NCBI RefSeq assembly: GCF_040359615.1
Contig: NZ_CP132942.1
Location: forward strand, 496,001 to 560,000
DNA length: 64,000 bases
DNA from: Tunturibacter psychrotolerans
GTDB taxonomy: Bacteria > Acidobacteriota > Terriglobia > Terriglobales > Acidobacteriaceae
Direction: 5' to 3'
How positions within the stretch are numbered: position 1 is the stretch's first letter; each line of letters opens with the position of its first letter. The position numbers and the translations under genes are program-made. The notes beneath the pieces were generated by a model. That model was not told the origin of the DNA. It saw only the letters and a list, made by a program, of their open reading frames with translations, and searched no databases. Positions 17,645 through 25,963 of the stretch are shown piece after piece.

Positions 17645-18475
17645 TTATGCGGGCAGGGCATCTTGAACGGATTCGGCGATGTAGCTTTTCATTGCTTGGC
17701 TTAACTGTGAATCCACCTCATCGGCAATCGTCATGACGCCGAGAAGCAGAACGCTAAAGTCGATGGTGCCCAGGTTTTTCTGAAGTGTATGGAAGATGGT
17801 CACCTGAAGAATGCGACTCTCTTCCACCATCATGGCCGCCGTGTAGCCCTGCCTGCGTCGGTCAAATCCATGATTCGAAGCTGCTTCTGACTTAAGTTCT
17901 CTGGTGCCGAGCGGATGAAGCGCAAGCAGCCGGCGCCCAAGATCCCGGAAGAGTTGGGGTAGATGCTTGCAACGGGCCGCACGACTAAGAGGCACCGCCA
18001 TCAGGGTCTCTTCCTTCTCGACCTCTTCATACCAGTCAGCAATGCCGTCCTCTGTAGTGCGTTCGAGAATTGCGGCTAAGGTTTCGACCTTACGCTTATG
18101 GAGCGGTCCCTTGGCGAGACGCTGCTTAATCGCGTCGATGAGGTCTGGCACCTTCATCGGCTTGACCAGAATCTCGTCCGTTTGCATCAGAATGGCATTG
18201 GCGGCCGCGGACATCTCGGGAAACGAACTCAAGAGCATCGTCACTGCTTCGGGATTTGCGTGACGCATGGCACTGACAACGGTAAGTCCGTCTCCGGGCC
18301 CCGGCATATGCAAATCACTAAGCAGCACATCGTACTTATGCAAACTGATGAACTTCAGGGCTTCACTGACATCGCCGGCGCAAGTTACCTCGAAACCATT
18401 TTTTTCAAGGATTGCGCAAAGACTCATGCGGATGGCTTGGTCATCATCAACCACCAAAACTTTCGCGAGCGCCAT
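17645..18475 (-). CDS. response regulator with RsbRD-like output domain
   Basis: 276 residues from ATG 18475, chosen for GGAGG five bases upstream. The receiver domain (1-120) has the acidic pocket VVDDD (about 8-12), phosphoacceptor Asp54 in SDLHMPG, and the conserved Lys in ILVKPMK. There is no DNA-binding domain. The C-terminal half (about 130-276) is helical: LAAILERTTEDGIADWYEEV, HLPQLFRDLGRRL, NHGFDRRRQGYTAAMMVEES, SQLSQAMKSY. This resembles the N-terminal domain of RsbRD-type stressosome proteins, but I recognise it only by pattern. The output is therefore probably a protein interaction rather than transcription. No histidine kinase lies alongside. The stop overlaps the edge of the decayed MFS gene. 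Confidence 0.85.
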   Translation of the reverse strand: MALAKVLVVDDDQAIRMSLCAILEKNGFEVTCAGDVSEALKFISLHKYDVLLSDLHMPGPGDGLTVVSAMRHANPEAVTMLLSSFPEMSAAANAILMQTDEILVKPMKVPDLIDAIKQRLAKGPLHKRKVETLAAILERTTEDGIADWYEEVEKEETLMAVPLSRAARCKHLPQLFRDLGRRLLALHPLGTRELKSEAASNHGFDRRRQGYTAAMMVEESRILQVTIFHTLQKNLGTIDFSVLLLGVMTIADEVDSQLSQAMKSYIAESVQDALPA

Positions 18476-18802
18476 GGATACCTCCAAATGGTCGCAGACG
18501 AGTGTCCGAGTGTCCCCAGTTATGTAAAATTGTACACTTTGTCGCATACCGACCGAAAAAAGGGAACTATTAACAGCGACTCATAAATGAGCTTGTCGTC
18601 AGCAGTTCTCGAAGCTCAAAGGCAACACTTTCCTCTCGCACAGACCAGTAGCGATAAGAACGCAACTATAGTCCCAACGGAAAATGACTGTGCTTGCCTG
18701 CGCTGGAAGCCGAGAAGCCATATCGGGAGCACTGTCATATTTGAAAAAGTGCAGAGCCGTTACAACCGCGCTTTTGTTTTGTCCGATCGATCATTCACCT
18801 AA
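18476..18802. other. intergenic region upstream of the response regulator
   Basis: Convergent or divergent spacer of about 330 bp. I see the response regulator ribosome site and AT-rich promoter-like sequence near 18530 (GTAAAATTGTACACT), but no gene or repeat. Confidence 0.35.
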
Positions 18803-19321
18803 TTAGGATCGCCCGGCTAAGGCTGAATAGATGGTGCCACCAAACCGCGATGCCCGTGTTGCCAGTCTTTCTACGCGCTTCAATCCTGCCTCGCTGGAGA
18901 GTTCTCGGAGTCTCTCGAAGCCAACCGGATATGGTCCCCAAGGAGTTGGCCTAGACCGCTCATATTCCACAATCAGGAAACGATCGGTCACAGACAAGAG
19001 TTTTTTCAGGAACAGATGTTGGTCCTCAATGAAGTGCAGAGTGTTTGCCATGAGAATCCCATCTGCCGCGGGAAGCCGAAGGCTAGAGCTGCGTAGATCT
19101 CCCAGAACCTTACGGATTGTGACACCGTGATACTGCTCAGGAATTCTTTTCAGCGCTCCCTGGTCCAGATCAACGGCATGAATGGTACTCCCGGAAGCCA
19201 ACAACTGCGCAAGCGCCGTTGTGAACGTTCCGCTGCCACAACCGAGATCGCACCAGGATTGAGGTTGCGCCCGCTCAATGACGGGAGTACGGATGAGGGC
19301 TGTTGCCTCACTGATCTTCAT
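18803..19321 (-). CDS. class I SAM-dependent methyltransferase
   Basis: 172 residues, ATG 19321. A short Rossmann methyltransferase: motif I is CDLGCGSGTFTTALAQ (about 24-39), the acidic residue after strand 2 is in HAVDLDQGAL, motif II is LGDLRSSSLRLPAADGIL, and the post-II region is NTLHFIEDQHLFLKKLL. The C-terminus has a strand IVEYERSRPTPWGPYPV and GGTIYSALAG. It resembles small-molecule (UbiE/COQ5-like) methyltransferases; the substrate is unknown. It stands alone, with 180 bp to the next gene downstream of its start. Confidence 0.9.
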   Translation of the reverse strand: MKISEATALIRTPVIERAQPQSWCDLGCGSGTFTTALAQLLASGSTIHAVDLDQGALKRIPEQYHGVTIRKVLGDLRSSSLRLPAADGILMANTLHFIEDQHLFLKKLLSVTDRFLIVEYERSRPTPWGPYPVGFERLRELSSEAGLKRVERLATRASRFGGTIYSALAGRS

Positions 19322-19500
19322 CTCTAAACTGTACTTCTCACTGACAAGAAGACGACTTTGAGCAGTAATATTCTCGGGCGTTTCAGGAAGTCACTCCGTC
19401 GAAAGGAAGTGTTCATGTCCATGCCGGCGTCCATCCGCGCAGCAGGCTTCGTGGCCTTCTGGAGGTCTGCGTATGCTCGTATTTGGGCGAAAGTGGTTTC

Positions 19501-19989
19501 CTACTCCGGCGGCCCTATATGAATTATCTCCCCTTCGGGGATTGGCGACGAAGGTATCTGAATTCCTTGCTCGATGGCAATGCAAGTCTGCTTCGAGTTT
19601 TTGTAATCGGCATGGAACGCTCTTGTATAGACGAGCTGAGATGCTACCCGCATTTCAGTGAGGTGATATTCGCCGATCACGGCTTGTTCCCCGACACGGG
19701 CGGTCAGGTTATATCTCTCTTCTGCTATATAAGTCGCATGAACGCTTGTGAATGGGAGGACAATCCCATGCGGATCGACAAAGACGATTATCACATTGAG
19801 TCCATCCGTCGACTGCTTGGTATTAAAGTGGATTGTGATCTCCATGGTGACGGTATTGCCCGGAGTCTTGACAATGCACTCACGCGACTCCCTGTCATCT
19901 CTAAGTGAATTGTTGGAGGGCGAGACCTGCGACTGGAGAATCGCAGGTGCCATGAAAAGCGATAGCAGACCTATTTTTAAGCAACTCAC
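19501..19989 (-). CDS. exported protein of unknown function
   Basis: 162 residues from a GTG at 19989, supported by GAGGAC four bases ahead and by a signal peptide that starts at once (MSCLKIGLLSLFMAPAILQS, cut near SQVS). The mature domain is beta-rich (TVTMEITIHFNTKQ, LNVIIVFVDPHGIVLPF, AVIGEYHLTEMRV), as in small immunoglobulin-like or lipocalin-like folds. It contains only two cysteines (one in RECIVKTPG, one in KQTCIAIEQ), which may form a disulfide. I do not recognise the family. A very small membrane-peptide gene may lie just upstream in the same direction (20009-20122). Confidence 0.65.
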   Translation of the reverse strand: MSCLKIGLLSLFMAPAILQSQVSPSNNSLRDDRESRECIVKTPGNTVTMEITIHFNTKQSTDGLNVIIVFVDPHGIVLPFTSVHATYIAEERYNLTARVGEQAVIGEYHLTEMRVASQLVYTRAFHADYKNSKQTCIAIEQGIQIPSSPIPEGEIIHIGPPE

Positions 19990-20008
19990 GCTGTCCTCAT
20001 TTCGACGA

Positions 20009-20122
20009 CTAGAATCTACTAACTGAAAGCGAATGAACCAATTGACGGAACGCGAGGAAATAGACGACTACAGGCAGGACCAAGTACCCAAAACCGAAGC
20101 AAAGAAAAGGGAAAATTGGCAT
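20009..20122 (-). CDS. possible small membrane peptide, 37 aa
   Basis: ATG 20122 follows GGGGAAG with a 7-nt gap. The peptide begins MPIFPFLCFGFGYLVLPVVV and is dominated by one hydrophobic segment of about 22 residues, with a basic end (RQLVHSLSVSRF). The stop is 19 bp before the start of the exported protein gene on the same strand. It could be a real single-pass peptide or chance; the only evidence is the ribosome site and hydrophobicity. Confidence 0.33.
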   Translation of the reverse strand: MPIFPFLCFGFGYLVLPVVVYFLAFRQLVHSLSVSRF

Positions 20123-20908
20123 TCCGCATCTTCCCCGAGTTTCGTGCGATCTATGTTGGTATTGCATCGGCAAATGTACTGAAAACTGCATCTGTGCCGA
20201 TTGTCTTCGTCGCATACCCCTCGTGACCGGGTAGCATTCACACGCCACGGCGATCAAACCTTGACGATTAAGTATGTGAACACGACCTCGGCTATAACTG
20301 ATGAGCTCGTGCTCATGCAGTACTCCAGCTATACCTGTGACCTCGTGGTCCGCTGCTCTCCGATCATCTCCGCTAAGTACTCCTTGGTTGGCCTCGTAGA
20401 GAACGGTTTGTCTGGGTATAGAACCGTAGTATCGTGCGGAGCCAGCGGATTGCGGCTCACTTCGAGCAACCTAGATAGATAAAGATTATTGTGGCGAAAA
20501 ACATAGGCACGCCCCTAGCATCAGTTCGCAAGGTCGACCGTCTGCGGGCACGGAAGCAAATCACGTCTCTGACAAGACAAGGCAAATTCTGGTTTTGCCG
20601 GCATTATATGAGATGCGCTCTGTTCGCCTCTGTCGGCAACCTTACATAAGTATTACTGTCCAGATAAAACCTGGCTCTTTGGAAGGACGCGTAGAGATAT
20701 ATGGAGGAAGTTCTATGCCTTACCTCTTACGAGCGCTGGCCGCCTGAAAGAGCAGATGGATGTGATAAGTGGTCAGCGGCGGCGTAGTGGCGGATCAAAG
20801 CGTATCCTATAAGGATTAGCGAGTCTCTTCGCATCTCGCCTTAAGCAATCATTTGCTCCGCGCTAGACGAGCACCCTCCAAGTACGCAGCGGAAATACTG
20901 GAGCAGCT
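20123..20908. other. long intergenic region with no clear gene
   Basis: About 785 bp without a supportable gene on either strand. One oddity is a near-consensus ribosome site (GGAGGAAG) before ATG 20714, opening a frame of only ten codons that ends at 20746. It could be a leader peptide, a remnant or chance. No tRNA- or terminator-like structure was recognised. Confidence 0.3.
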
Positions 20909-21100
20909 ATGTTAAATAAAGGATCGGATGTAAGAAATCATCTTTCGAGTGCCCACAAAGCACACCTGGTCACATCACCGTCGGAACATCCCCGCGACGT
21001 CGATCTGAAAGCCAACGACTCACGCCCAGAAAGCGGGAGTATGAATCCAAGACCGCTCGATGAGCAGCGGGAAGCGAATGCGGGAAGCCAAACAAAATAA
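20909..21100 (+). CDS. small hydrophilic protein, 63 aa
   Basis: ATG 20909 preceded by GGAG at a good distance. The product is short, polar and probably disordered (MLNKGSDVRNHLSSAHKAHL, then Pro/Ser/Arg/Glu-rich), with no membrane segment or motif. A clean stem-loop followed by T residues (21168-21196) lies 68 bp downstream in the right orientation, which favours a real short transcript. Such small basic/acidic proteins near stress genes are frequent in this type of genome, but I cannot name a family. Confidence 0.45.
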   Translation: MLNKGSDVRNHLSSAHKAHLVTSPSEHPRDVDLKANDSRPESGSMNPRPLDEQREANAGSQTK

Positions 21101-21167
21101 GGGCGATCCAAACTGCTTGTTTCGGAGCACCCGGCAACTCAACCATTGAGCCGTTAAAAAAGTAGGA

Positions 21168-21196
21168 GCCAGCGGTCTACGCGACTGCTGGCTTTT
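21168..21196 (+). terminator. Rho-independent terminator after the 63-aa gene
   Basis: GCCAGCGGTC and GACTGCTGGC form a 10-bp stem with one mismatch and a TACGC loop, followed by TTTT. An A-run precedes the stem, so it could also work on the minus strand. Confidence 0.65.
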
Positions 21197-21361
21197 GTAT
21201 TGGTTTCAAGTGAACATGCTCGCTGATGGTCCTATGTTGCCCAACCTGAATGGTGAAGTTCGGCTCGCGGAGATGCATAGCAGGTTTAGGTTCGACACTC
21301 ACTTCGGCACTCTGAGCGATTCGATTTTTCGCATTACTTGCCGCAGATGCGACCGGCATGT

Positions 21362-21375
21362 GTGATGACGGTCAC
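21362..21375. promoter_or_regulatory. Crp/Fnr-like palindrome, site A
   Basis: GTGAT-GACG-GTCAC, a 5-4-5 palindrome of the same type as sites at 25739, 28293, 28372 and 32028. It lies 224 bp upstream of the amidohydrolase start, so which gene it serves is unclear. Confidence 0.5.
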
Positions 21376-21598
21376 TGCAAATGCTCGTGCTCCCTCATAG
21401 ACTGAGCCTGTAGTTCATACAGGAGAGCGTCACGGTGATCTGTACGGTGTTGGCCGACGGCATTTACCCGCTGTCAGATGATCGTTGGGACGCAAGCGAT
21501 TCGGCCGCTTTGGAGTTTCGGGCTCGTTTGTAGCTCAGACCGCGCGAGCGTCGCAACAGGTTCACACAACAGAACAGAAATATATAAAGGAGTTTCAA

Positions 21599-22666
21599 GT
21601 GACTCAATCCAGAACAGCCACAAGCATCATCGACACCCACCGGCACATTTTCGGGCCTAAACTGCGTCAAAAATTTGTCGAAAATATAGGCCTTGACGAT
21701 TCAAAACCGTTGCCGCAAGCCAATGATGGAGAGATGTTTTTCTATCGCGAGTCGGTTGACGTTGATTATTCGATGGAGATTCAGCGGCAGAGTGGGGTGT
21801 CTTCTTGCATAAACAGCTATGGCGGGGAGGTAGAGACCTTCGCCCAACACATCATTAAAACGAACACCGTGGACACGCTCAAGTTTTTGAATGACGAGTC
21901 CTTCGAGCTTCGGGATCGGTTCCCCGAGGACGTTGCCTGCATGGCCAACGCTCATGCTCTGGAAGAGAATACGCGTGATGTGATTGATCCGCTAATCTCG
22001 AACAAAGAAGCCTGCGCTATCAGCATTTCAACCAGCTATGGAAGCGGTACAGATCAGATCTTCCTCGATTCGCCCCAAGCCGAGTGGCTATGGGAATACG
22101 CTCAGGATAAGGATGTCCTCGTTCATATTCATCCACCACTGGTATCGATAGGCGCTGCTGCAATGCAGCAGTATAGGCTCATCGAAGCCGTAGGCCGGCC
22201 ATTCGATACGGCGCTGTCGGCAGCTCGCATGATCTACAGCGGCGTCTTCGATAGATACCCAAAGCTGAAGGTTCTTTTCGTTCACATGGGCGGGGCCCTC
22301 GCACCCGTGATTTGCAGACTCGATTGGAACTGGGAGTTGAACTACAAAGGCATCCAGAACCCTCCGATCCACAAAGCGGATAAGAACCTTCGTAAGCCTT
22401 CGGAGTACTTCAAGTCGAATATCTATGTGGATACGATGGGTCCCAGCGCGATCGGCCTCAAGGCCATGGTCGAGATGTGCGGTATTGACCGCATACTGTT
22501 TGGAACTGACTTCGGGCCGGTTCCAATGAGCCCAAAGTTGCACATCGATCTTGTAAACGAAACGATCCCCGATGCTGGAGATCGCAAGAAAATTTTCTCA
22601 ACCAATACACTCGCCTTGCTCCGTTTGGCTGAGAGTGCACCTCGCCTCGTTTCCCAAGCTGCTTAG
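21599..22666 (+). CDS. amidohydrolase-2 family enzyme (ACMSD-like decarboxylase/hydrolase)
   Basis: 355 residues from GTG 21599, chosen because AAAGGAG precedes it by 6 nt and the metal motif then sits at the N-terminus. A longer in-frame reading exists but its first 38 residues look non-coding. Metal-binding and catalytic signatures are DTHRHIF (first strand, H-x-H), VLVHIHPP (middle), VLFVHMGG, and ILFGTDFG with the catalytic Asp. This is the TIM-barrel of the ACMSD/4-oxalomesaconate hydratase/gamma-resorcylate decarboxylase group. The substrate is unknown, but an aromatic or hydroxyacid degradation step is plausible given the neighbouring 2-hydroxyacid dehydrogenase. A GC-rich hairpin (CCCCCGG...CCGGGGG, near 22681-22712) follows. 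Confidence 0.9.
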   Translation: MTQSRTATSIIDTHRHIFGPKLRQKFVENIGLDDSKPLPQANDGEMFFYRESVDVDYSMEIQRQSGVSSCINSYGGEVETFAQHIIKTNTVDTLKFLNDESFELRDRFPEDVACMANAHALEENTRDVIDPLISNKEACAISISTSYGSGTDQIFLDSPQAEWLWEYAQDKDVLVHIHPPLVSIGAAAMQQYRLIEAVGRPFDTALSAARMIYSGVFDRYPKLKVLFVHMGGALAPVICRLDWNWELNYKGIQNPPIHKADKNLRKPSEYFKSNIYVDTMGPSAIGLKAMVEMCGIDRILFGTDFGPVPMSPKLHIDLVNETIPDAGDRKKIFSTNTLALLRLAESAPRLVSQAA

Positions 22667-22830
22667 TCTCGATACGCGAGCCCCCCGGAACCATGTAGAA
22701 GGTCCCGGGGGCAGGTTGCCATCGAGCAGGTGCGACAAATCGAGTCGCGCAGAGGTAGCTTCAAGGATCGGTCCGTCTCCTGAGCGGACAATGATCCAGA
22801 AGCTGGAGCAGCATCCTGAACTGAGATGGG

Positions 22831-22849
22831 TTTATGTTGGTCCGTCAGA
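22831..22849 (+). repeat. 19-bp direct repeat, left copy
   Basis: TTTATGTTGGTCCGTCAGA is repeated exactly at 23942-23960. The two copies flank the 2-hydroxyacid dehydrogenase gene. Each copy contains an ATG, and both read MLVRQ from it. Confidence 0.85.
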
Positions 22850-22887
22850 CTGAGCTGTCGGAATCTTCATTGGGATTGAGGCTGGTC

Positions 22888-23922
22888 ATGAAGATCGGAT
22901 TTTTCGGAAAGCAGAATGCATTTGCTCTGGAGATGTTTAGGCGACTTCAGTTGGACCACTCACGAGACGAGTTTTCTAAATGGCAGCCGGATGAGGAGGC
23001 TCCATCGACGGAATTGGAGGTGATCATTGCTTTCGATAGAGTCGTGTCTACGGAAATGGAAGCACAAGCGAACCTTGGTCTGATCCAGATGGCCTCTGCT
23101 GGGTACGAGGGAGTGGATGTTGATGCGGCAACGAAGGCTGGCGTCTGGGTGGGAGCAGCGCCTACGACGAAGACCGGCAATGGTGAATCGGTGGCTGAAG
23201 TTGCTGTGTTGTTGATGCTTGCAGCCTCTCGCAGGCTGAATGAAGAACTTTCCTTTACACATGGCACCCCGCAGGACCGGTCCGAGAAGCTGCAAGAGAA
23301 TATGGCGCTTTTCGGCAAGACCGCTTGCATTGTAGGGCTCGGAGGAATCGGAGATCTGCTGATCGAAAGGCTCCGAGGATTCGGGATGATCTTGACGGGC
23401 GTCGATGATCACCCGGAGCACGCGCCGAATGGAGTTCGAGCATATGGACGCCACGAGTTGAAGATCGCAGCGGCGGCTGCTGACTATGTGGTCCTGGCCA
23501 TTCCGGGAACGACAGAAAATGAAAACATGATCGATGGAACGGTACTAGCGGCAATGAAAAAGAATGCGGTGTTGGTCAATGTAGGTCGCGGGACCTTGGT
23601 GGATGAACCGGCTCTGCTGGCGGCAGTGAAGAGCGGCCACCTCTTTGGGGCCGGTTTGGATGTGGTGAAAGATGAGCCTCTCAGCGGAGAGAACCCACTT
23701 CTCGGGGAGCCACGTATCTTTGTCACGCCACATATCGCGGGATCTACAGATGTGATGCTCGATGGCACTTTGAGGTATCTGGGTGAGGTCTTGGCCGAGT
23801 ATCGAAATGGATTGCGATCAGCGGGAATAATCAATGACCCTATAAAACCTAGAGTGCTTCTGCGAAAGCCTTTTAACGGTGACAAATCGCACAACAAAAG
23901 CTCTCTAGTGGCGGCAGGCTGA
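22888..23922 (+). CDS. D-isomer-specific 2-hydroxyacid dehydrogenase
   Basis: 344 residues from ATG 22888 (GAGG seven bases upstream). A longer in-frame start at 22834 lies inside a 19-bp repeat and adds 18 residues unlike the family. The NAD-binding motif is VGLGGIGD (G-x-G-x-x-G). The catalytic Arg is in VNVGRGTLVDEPAL, the Glu in VVKDEPLSGENPL and the His in VTPHIAGST. It should interconvert a 2-oxoacid and its D-2-hydroxyacid with NAD(P)H. The last 40 residues are a basic polar extension. The gene lies after an amidohydrolase in the same direction and is bracketed by 19-bp direct repeats, as if carried on a small duplicated or inserted cassette. Confidence 0.93.
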   Translation: MKIGFFGKQNAFALEMFRRLQLDHSRDEFSKWQPDEEAPSTELEVIIAFDRVVSTEMEAQANLGLIQMASAGYEGVDVDAATKAGVWVGAAPTTKTGNGESVAEVAVLLMLAASRRLNEELSFTHGTPQDRSEKLQENMALFGKTACIVGLGGIGDLLIERLRGFGMILTGVDDHPEHAPNGVRAYGRHELKIAAAAADYVVLAIPGTTENENMIDGTVLAAMKKNAVLVNVGRGTLVDEPALLAAVKSGHLFGAGLDVVKDEPLSGENPLLGEPRIFVTPHIAGSTDVMLDGTLRYLGEVLAEYRNGLRSAGIINDPIKPRVLLRKPFNGDKSHNKSSLVAAG

Positions 23923-23941
23923 ATCCTGAACGGAGGTTGAT

Positions 23942-23960
23942 TTTATGTTGGTCCGTCAGA
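23942..23960 (+). repeat. 19-bp direct repeat, right copy
   Basis: An exact copy of 22831-22849, 1111 bp away. Here the repeat's ATG follows a good ribosome site (GGAGG) and opens a 23-codon frame (MLVRQIALPYTRRLPV...) that stops at about 24016. This may be a broken 5' end of a lost gene. Confidence 0.8.
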
Positions 23961-24070
23961 TCGCTTTGCCCTACACGCGAAGGTTACCGGTGTCCGTCGT
24001 AATCCGCGTCAGTTAGTGATTTCGCCCGAGCGAAGAGGTTGGCCAAGACTGATACAAGCAATCTCGAAGT

Positions 24071-24553
24071 TCATCCGGCTTTGGCACTTCGTAGTAGAAG
24101 AATCGGACACTTCGCAAGTCTTACGACTTTTTCGGCGATCGATCCGAAGACAGTGGGTCTCCATCCGGAAGTACCATGTGTGGAAATAACAACCATGTCG
24201 ATGTGCTCCCGATCGATCACCATCAAGAGATTCCCCACGATATCGTTTCCGACTTCGACCAGAGAGGAGGCCTGCACACCCATCCCGGCAAGATGGTGAG
24301 TGCACGTAGCCAATCGCTCTGATGCCTTTTTTTTCGCCTCCTCCAAGAACTCCTGTTGAGGAAAGTAGCAGCTGGAAAACTCGTCGGCAGAGACAATCGG
24401 GATCACGGGCAAGATGTTGAGTAACACGAGCTGCGATTGAAAGTGCTGTGCGAACTCCGTCGCGGTCTTAAGCGCGGCATCGGATGAAGGACTGAAGTCG
24501 ACCGGGAGGAGAATCTTCTTAGGGTGAAGCTGCATTTTGTCATCGTGTGACAT
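24071..24553 (-). CDS. universal stress protein (UspA family), single domain
   Basis: 160 residues, ATG 24553, with AGAGGA upstream. The Usp fold is clear: KKILLPVDFSPSSDAALK (strand 1 with the conserved Asp), LVLLNILPVIPI, then the long helix, DMVVISTHGTSGWRP and VFGSIAEKVVRLAKCPILLL. The G-x2-G plus GS motif indicates an ATP-binding member. It lies alone on the minus strand, between the dehydrogenase repeat and a BON-domain gene, at the start of a run of stress-type genes. A tandem Usp protein occurs at 28450-29472. Confidence 0.94.
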   Translation of the reverse strand: MSHDDKMQLHPKKILLPVDFSPSSDAALKTATEFAQHFQSQLVLLNILPVIPIVSADEFSSCYFPQQEFLEEAKKKASERLATCTHHLAGMGVQASSLVEVGNDIVGNLLMVIDREHIDMVVISTHGTSGWRPTVFGSIAEKVVRLAKCPILLLRSAKAG

Positions 24554-24622
24554 GATCGATCCTCTTCGTGTACGTCATTAGGGGTAGTGCATCCAGGATG
24601 CATCCGGGAAGCTGTGAGGGAA

Positions 24623-24853
24623 TCAGCGCATGCGATTGAGCCAACGGGAATTGATCCTCACCAGCCCTACGCCTTCGGCGGATGTAAATGCCCGCGCATC
24701 GTAGGCAGTGGCCGGGCGAGTGCTCTCGAGCGCCCCGATATGAAGCGTGCTTTGACGTTGCAGGCTGCCTCCGGTGGGTAGCTGAAGCGCTGGGAGGCCT
24801 TGAGAAATCACATACATTTCTGGATAGTCGATTGGTTTTAGCATGATGAGCAT
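24623..24853 (-). CDS. possible small hypothetical protein, 76 aa
   Basis: ATG 24853 with AAGGA four bases before it. The sequence (MLIMLKPIDYPEMYVISQGL...) has a mixed composition and ends basic (RINSRWLNRMR). No motif or membrane segment. It is co-directional with the BON gene upstream and the Usp gene downstream (70-bp gap to the Usp start). The only support is the ribosome site and position. Confidence 0.4.
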   Translation of the reverse strand: MLIMLKPIDYPEMYVISQGLPALQLPTGGSLQRQSTLHIGALESTRPATAYDARAFTSAEGVGLVRINSRWLNRMR

Positions 24854-24958
24854 CCCATCCTTCTAAATCAATTCCTCGAGCAGAACCGAGCCAGATAATC
24901 ACAGATGCGTGTTGATGTTTCTCCCCCCGCATCCGTGCGAGTTTTACAACTGCGGATC

Positions 24959-25612
24959 CTAGATCGCAACTTGCAGGTTGTTCTCTACCTGCCAGACTCC
25001 AGGCGCTGACCACGCGGCATGCTCTGCCTCGCGTCGTTCTGCCCATGAGCTCACATTTCCACTCATCACAACTTTGTTCCCCATCACCTTTAGGCCAATA
25101 TGCGAGGCGTCGACCTGGGCCGCTCGCCCAAAGGCACTCTCAATATCCTTTTTCAGGCCTGAAGCTGAGACCGCAGCTTTGAGGATGATGAGATTATTGA
25201 CCGCGATGACACCCGTCAGGTGCCGAACCGCGTTCTCTGCTGCCTGCCGCTCGAAGTTGTAATCGACTGAACCGTCGAGTGTGACCCAACCGTTATCGAC
25301 TCTGACCTGAATCGCACCTGAGGGCACTCGCACCTGCCAGCTCATTGCGTTCAGAGCCGCGGCCGCGATGTCCTGGTCGCTCCTCTTATGGAGCGAAGGA
25401 AGGTCGACCTTGGTCTCGTCTGCTACCGCCCTCACCCCTGCGACACGCTCTGCCGCATGTTCGGCTGCATATCGGCCTGGATAGCTTGGCACCGTGCCTG
25501 TAAGAGTGATAACACCGCCATTCGCCACAACGCCAACGTTCGACGCGTCAAGCCCAGGTTCGTAAAGCAACTCATCTATGACATCCTGCTGCAACATGGA
25601 ATCAGTTTTCAT
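24959..25612 (-). CDS. BON-domain protein (three BON domains)
   Basis: 217 residues from ATG 25612, chosen for AAGGAG just upstream. There are three tandem BON domains of about 65 residues (about 8-70, 80-145 and 150-217). Each has the pattern V-x-N-G-x-V-x-L-x-G-x-V: NGGVITLTGTVPSYPGRYAA, NGWVTLDGSVDYNFERQ, GNKVVMSGNVSSWAERREA. Each is followed by a helix with A-x-x-x-x-G-V and a closing strand. BON domains bind phospholipid or act in osmotic-stress protection. There is no signal peptide, so it is probably cytoplasmic, as are other acidobacterial BON-triplet proteins. A Crp-like palindrome (25739-25752) lies 127 bp upstream, between it and the divergent SulP gene. Confidence 0.93.
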   Translation of the reverse strand: MKTDSMLQQDVIDELLYEPGLDASNVGVVANGGVITLTGTVPSYPGRYAAEHAAERVAGVRAVADETKVDLPSLHKRSDQDIAAAALNAMSWQVRVPSGAIQVRVDNGWVTLDGSVDYNFERQAAENAVRHLTGVIAVNNLIILKAAVSASGLKKDIESAFGRAAQVDASHIGLKVMGNKVVMSGNVSSWAERREAEHAAWSAPGVWQVENNLQVAI

Positions 25613-25963
25613 AAAGCTCCTTGAGAGTATTAGCGTTGAGCGGTTGTTGTGAACTTGCTGATGGACTAAAAAGCTGCCCAACCAAGCTCGTTGCTGACTG
25701 TCTGAGACTGAGCTTAGGATCTCTAAGCGAACATGTCAGTGACAGCCGTCACACGGCTGCAAGCTTAATGAATTGCCACGTCTTAGGAAGTTGTACTGTC
25801 ACAACTGAAGCTTCTCCTTGTGCGAAGAAGCACCCGCTTCGTGGCACAGCTTATCAAGTTGGCGACTAGTAAAGCGTAGACTGACTTCCAGGCGCTGCGC
25901 GATGCATCTCTCAACTTGCTTGTTCATTACATAACTTGGATGGTGCCGCCTAGAAGGGTTTCA
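25613..25963. other. divergent promoter region between BON and SulP genes
   Basis: 350 bp with no gene. It holds a Crp-like palindrome (25739-25752), the BON ribosome site and the SulP ribosome site (AAGGG at about 25953). Either or both divergent genes could be controlled from it. Confidence 0.5.
25739..25752. promoter_or_regulatory. Crp/Fnr-like palindrome, site B
   Basis: GTGAC-AGCC-GTCAC, a perfect 5-bp-arm palindrome with a 4-nt spacer, between the divergent BON and SulP genes. It is the same motif as at 28372 (GTGAC-CGCC-GTCAC). Confidence 0.6.

Noticed and set aside
19415..19522. 35-codon plus-strand frame after AAAGGAAG
   Set aside because: Good ribosome site but it overlaps the 3' end of the exported-protein gene and has no recognisable feature; left out for lack of support.
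21177..21359. 60-residue minus-strand frame
   Set aside because: No ribosome site, its stop lies inside a terminator stem and its start abuts a Crp-like palindrome; probably chance.
22681..22712. GC-rich hairpin after the amidohydrolase gene (CCCCCGG...CCGGGGG)
   Set aside because: A stable stem but no T-tract and an unclear role; mentioned with the gene and not called as a terminator.
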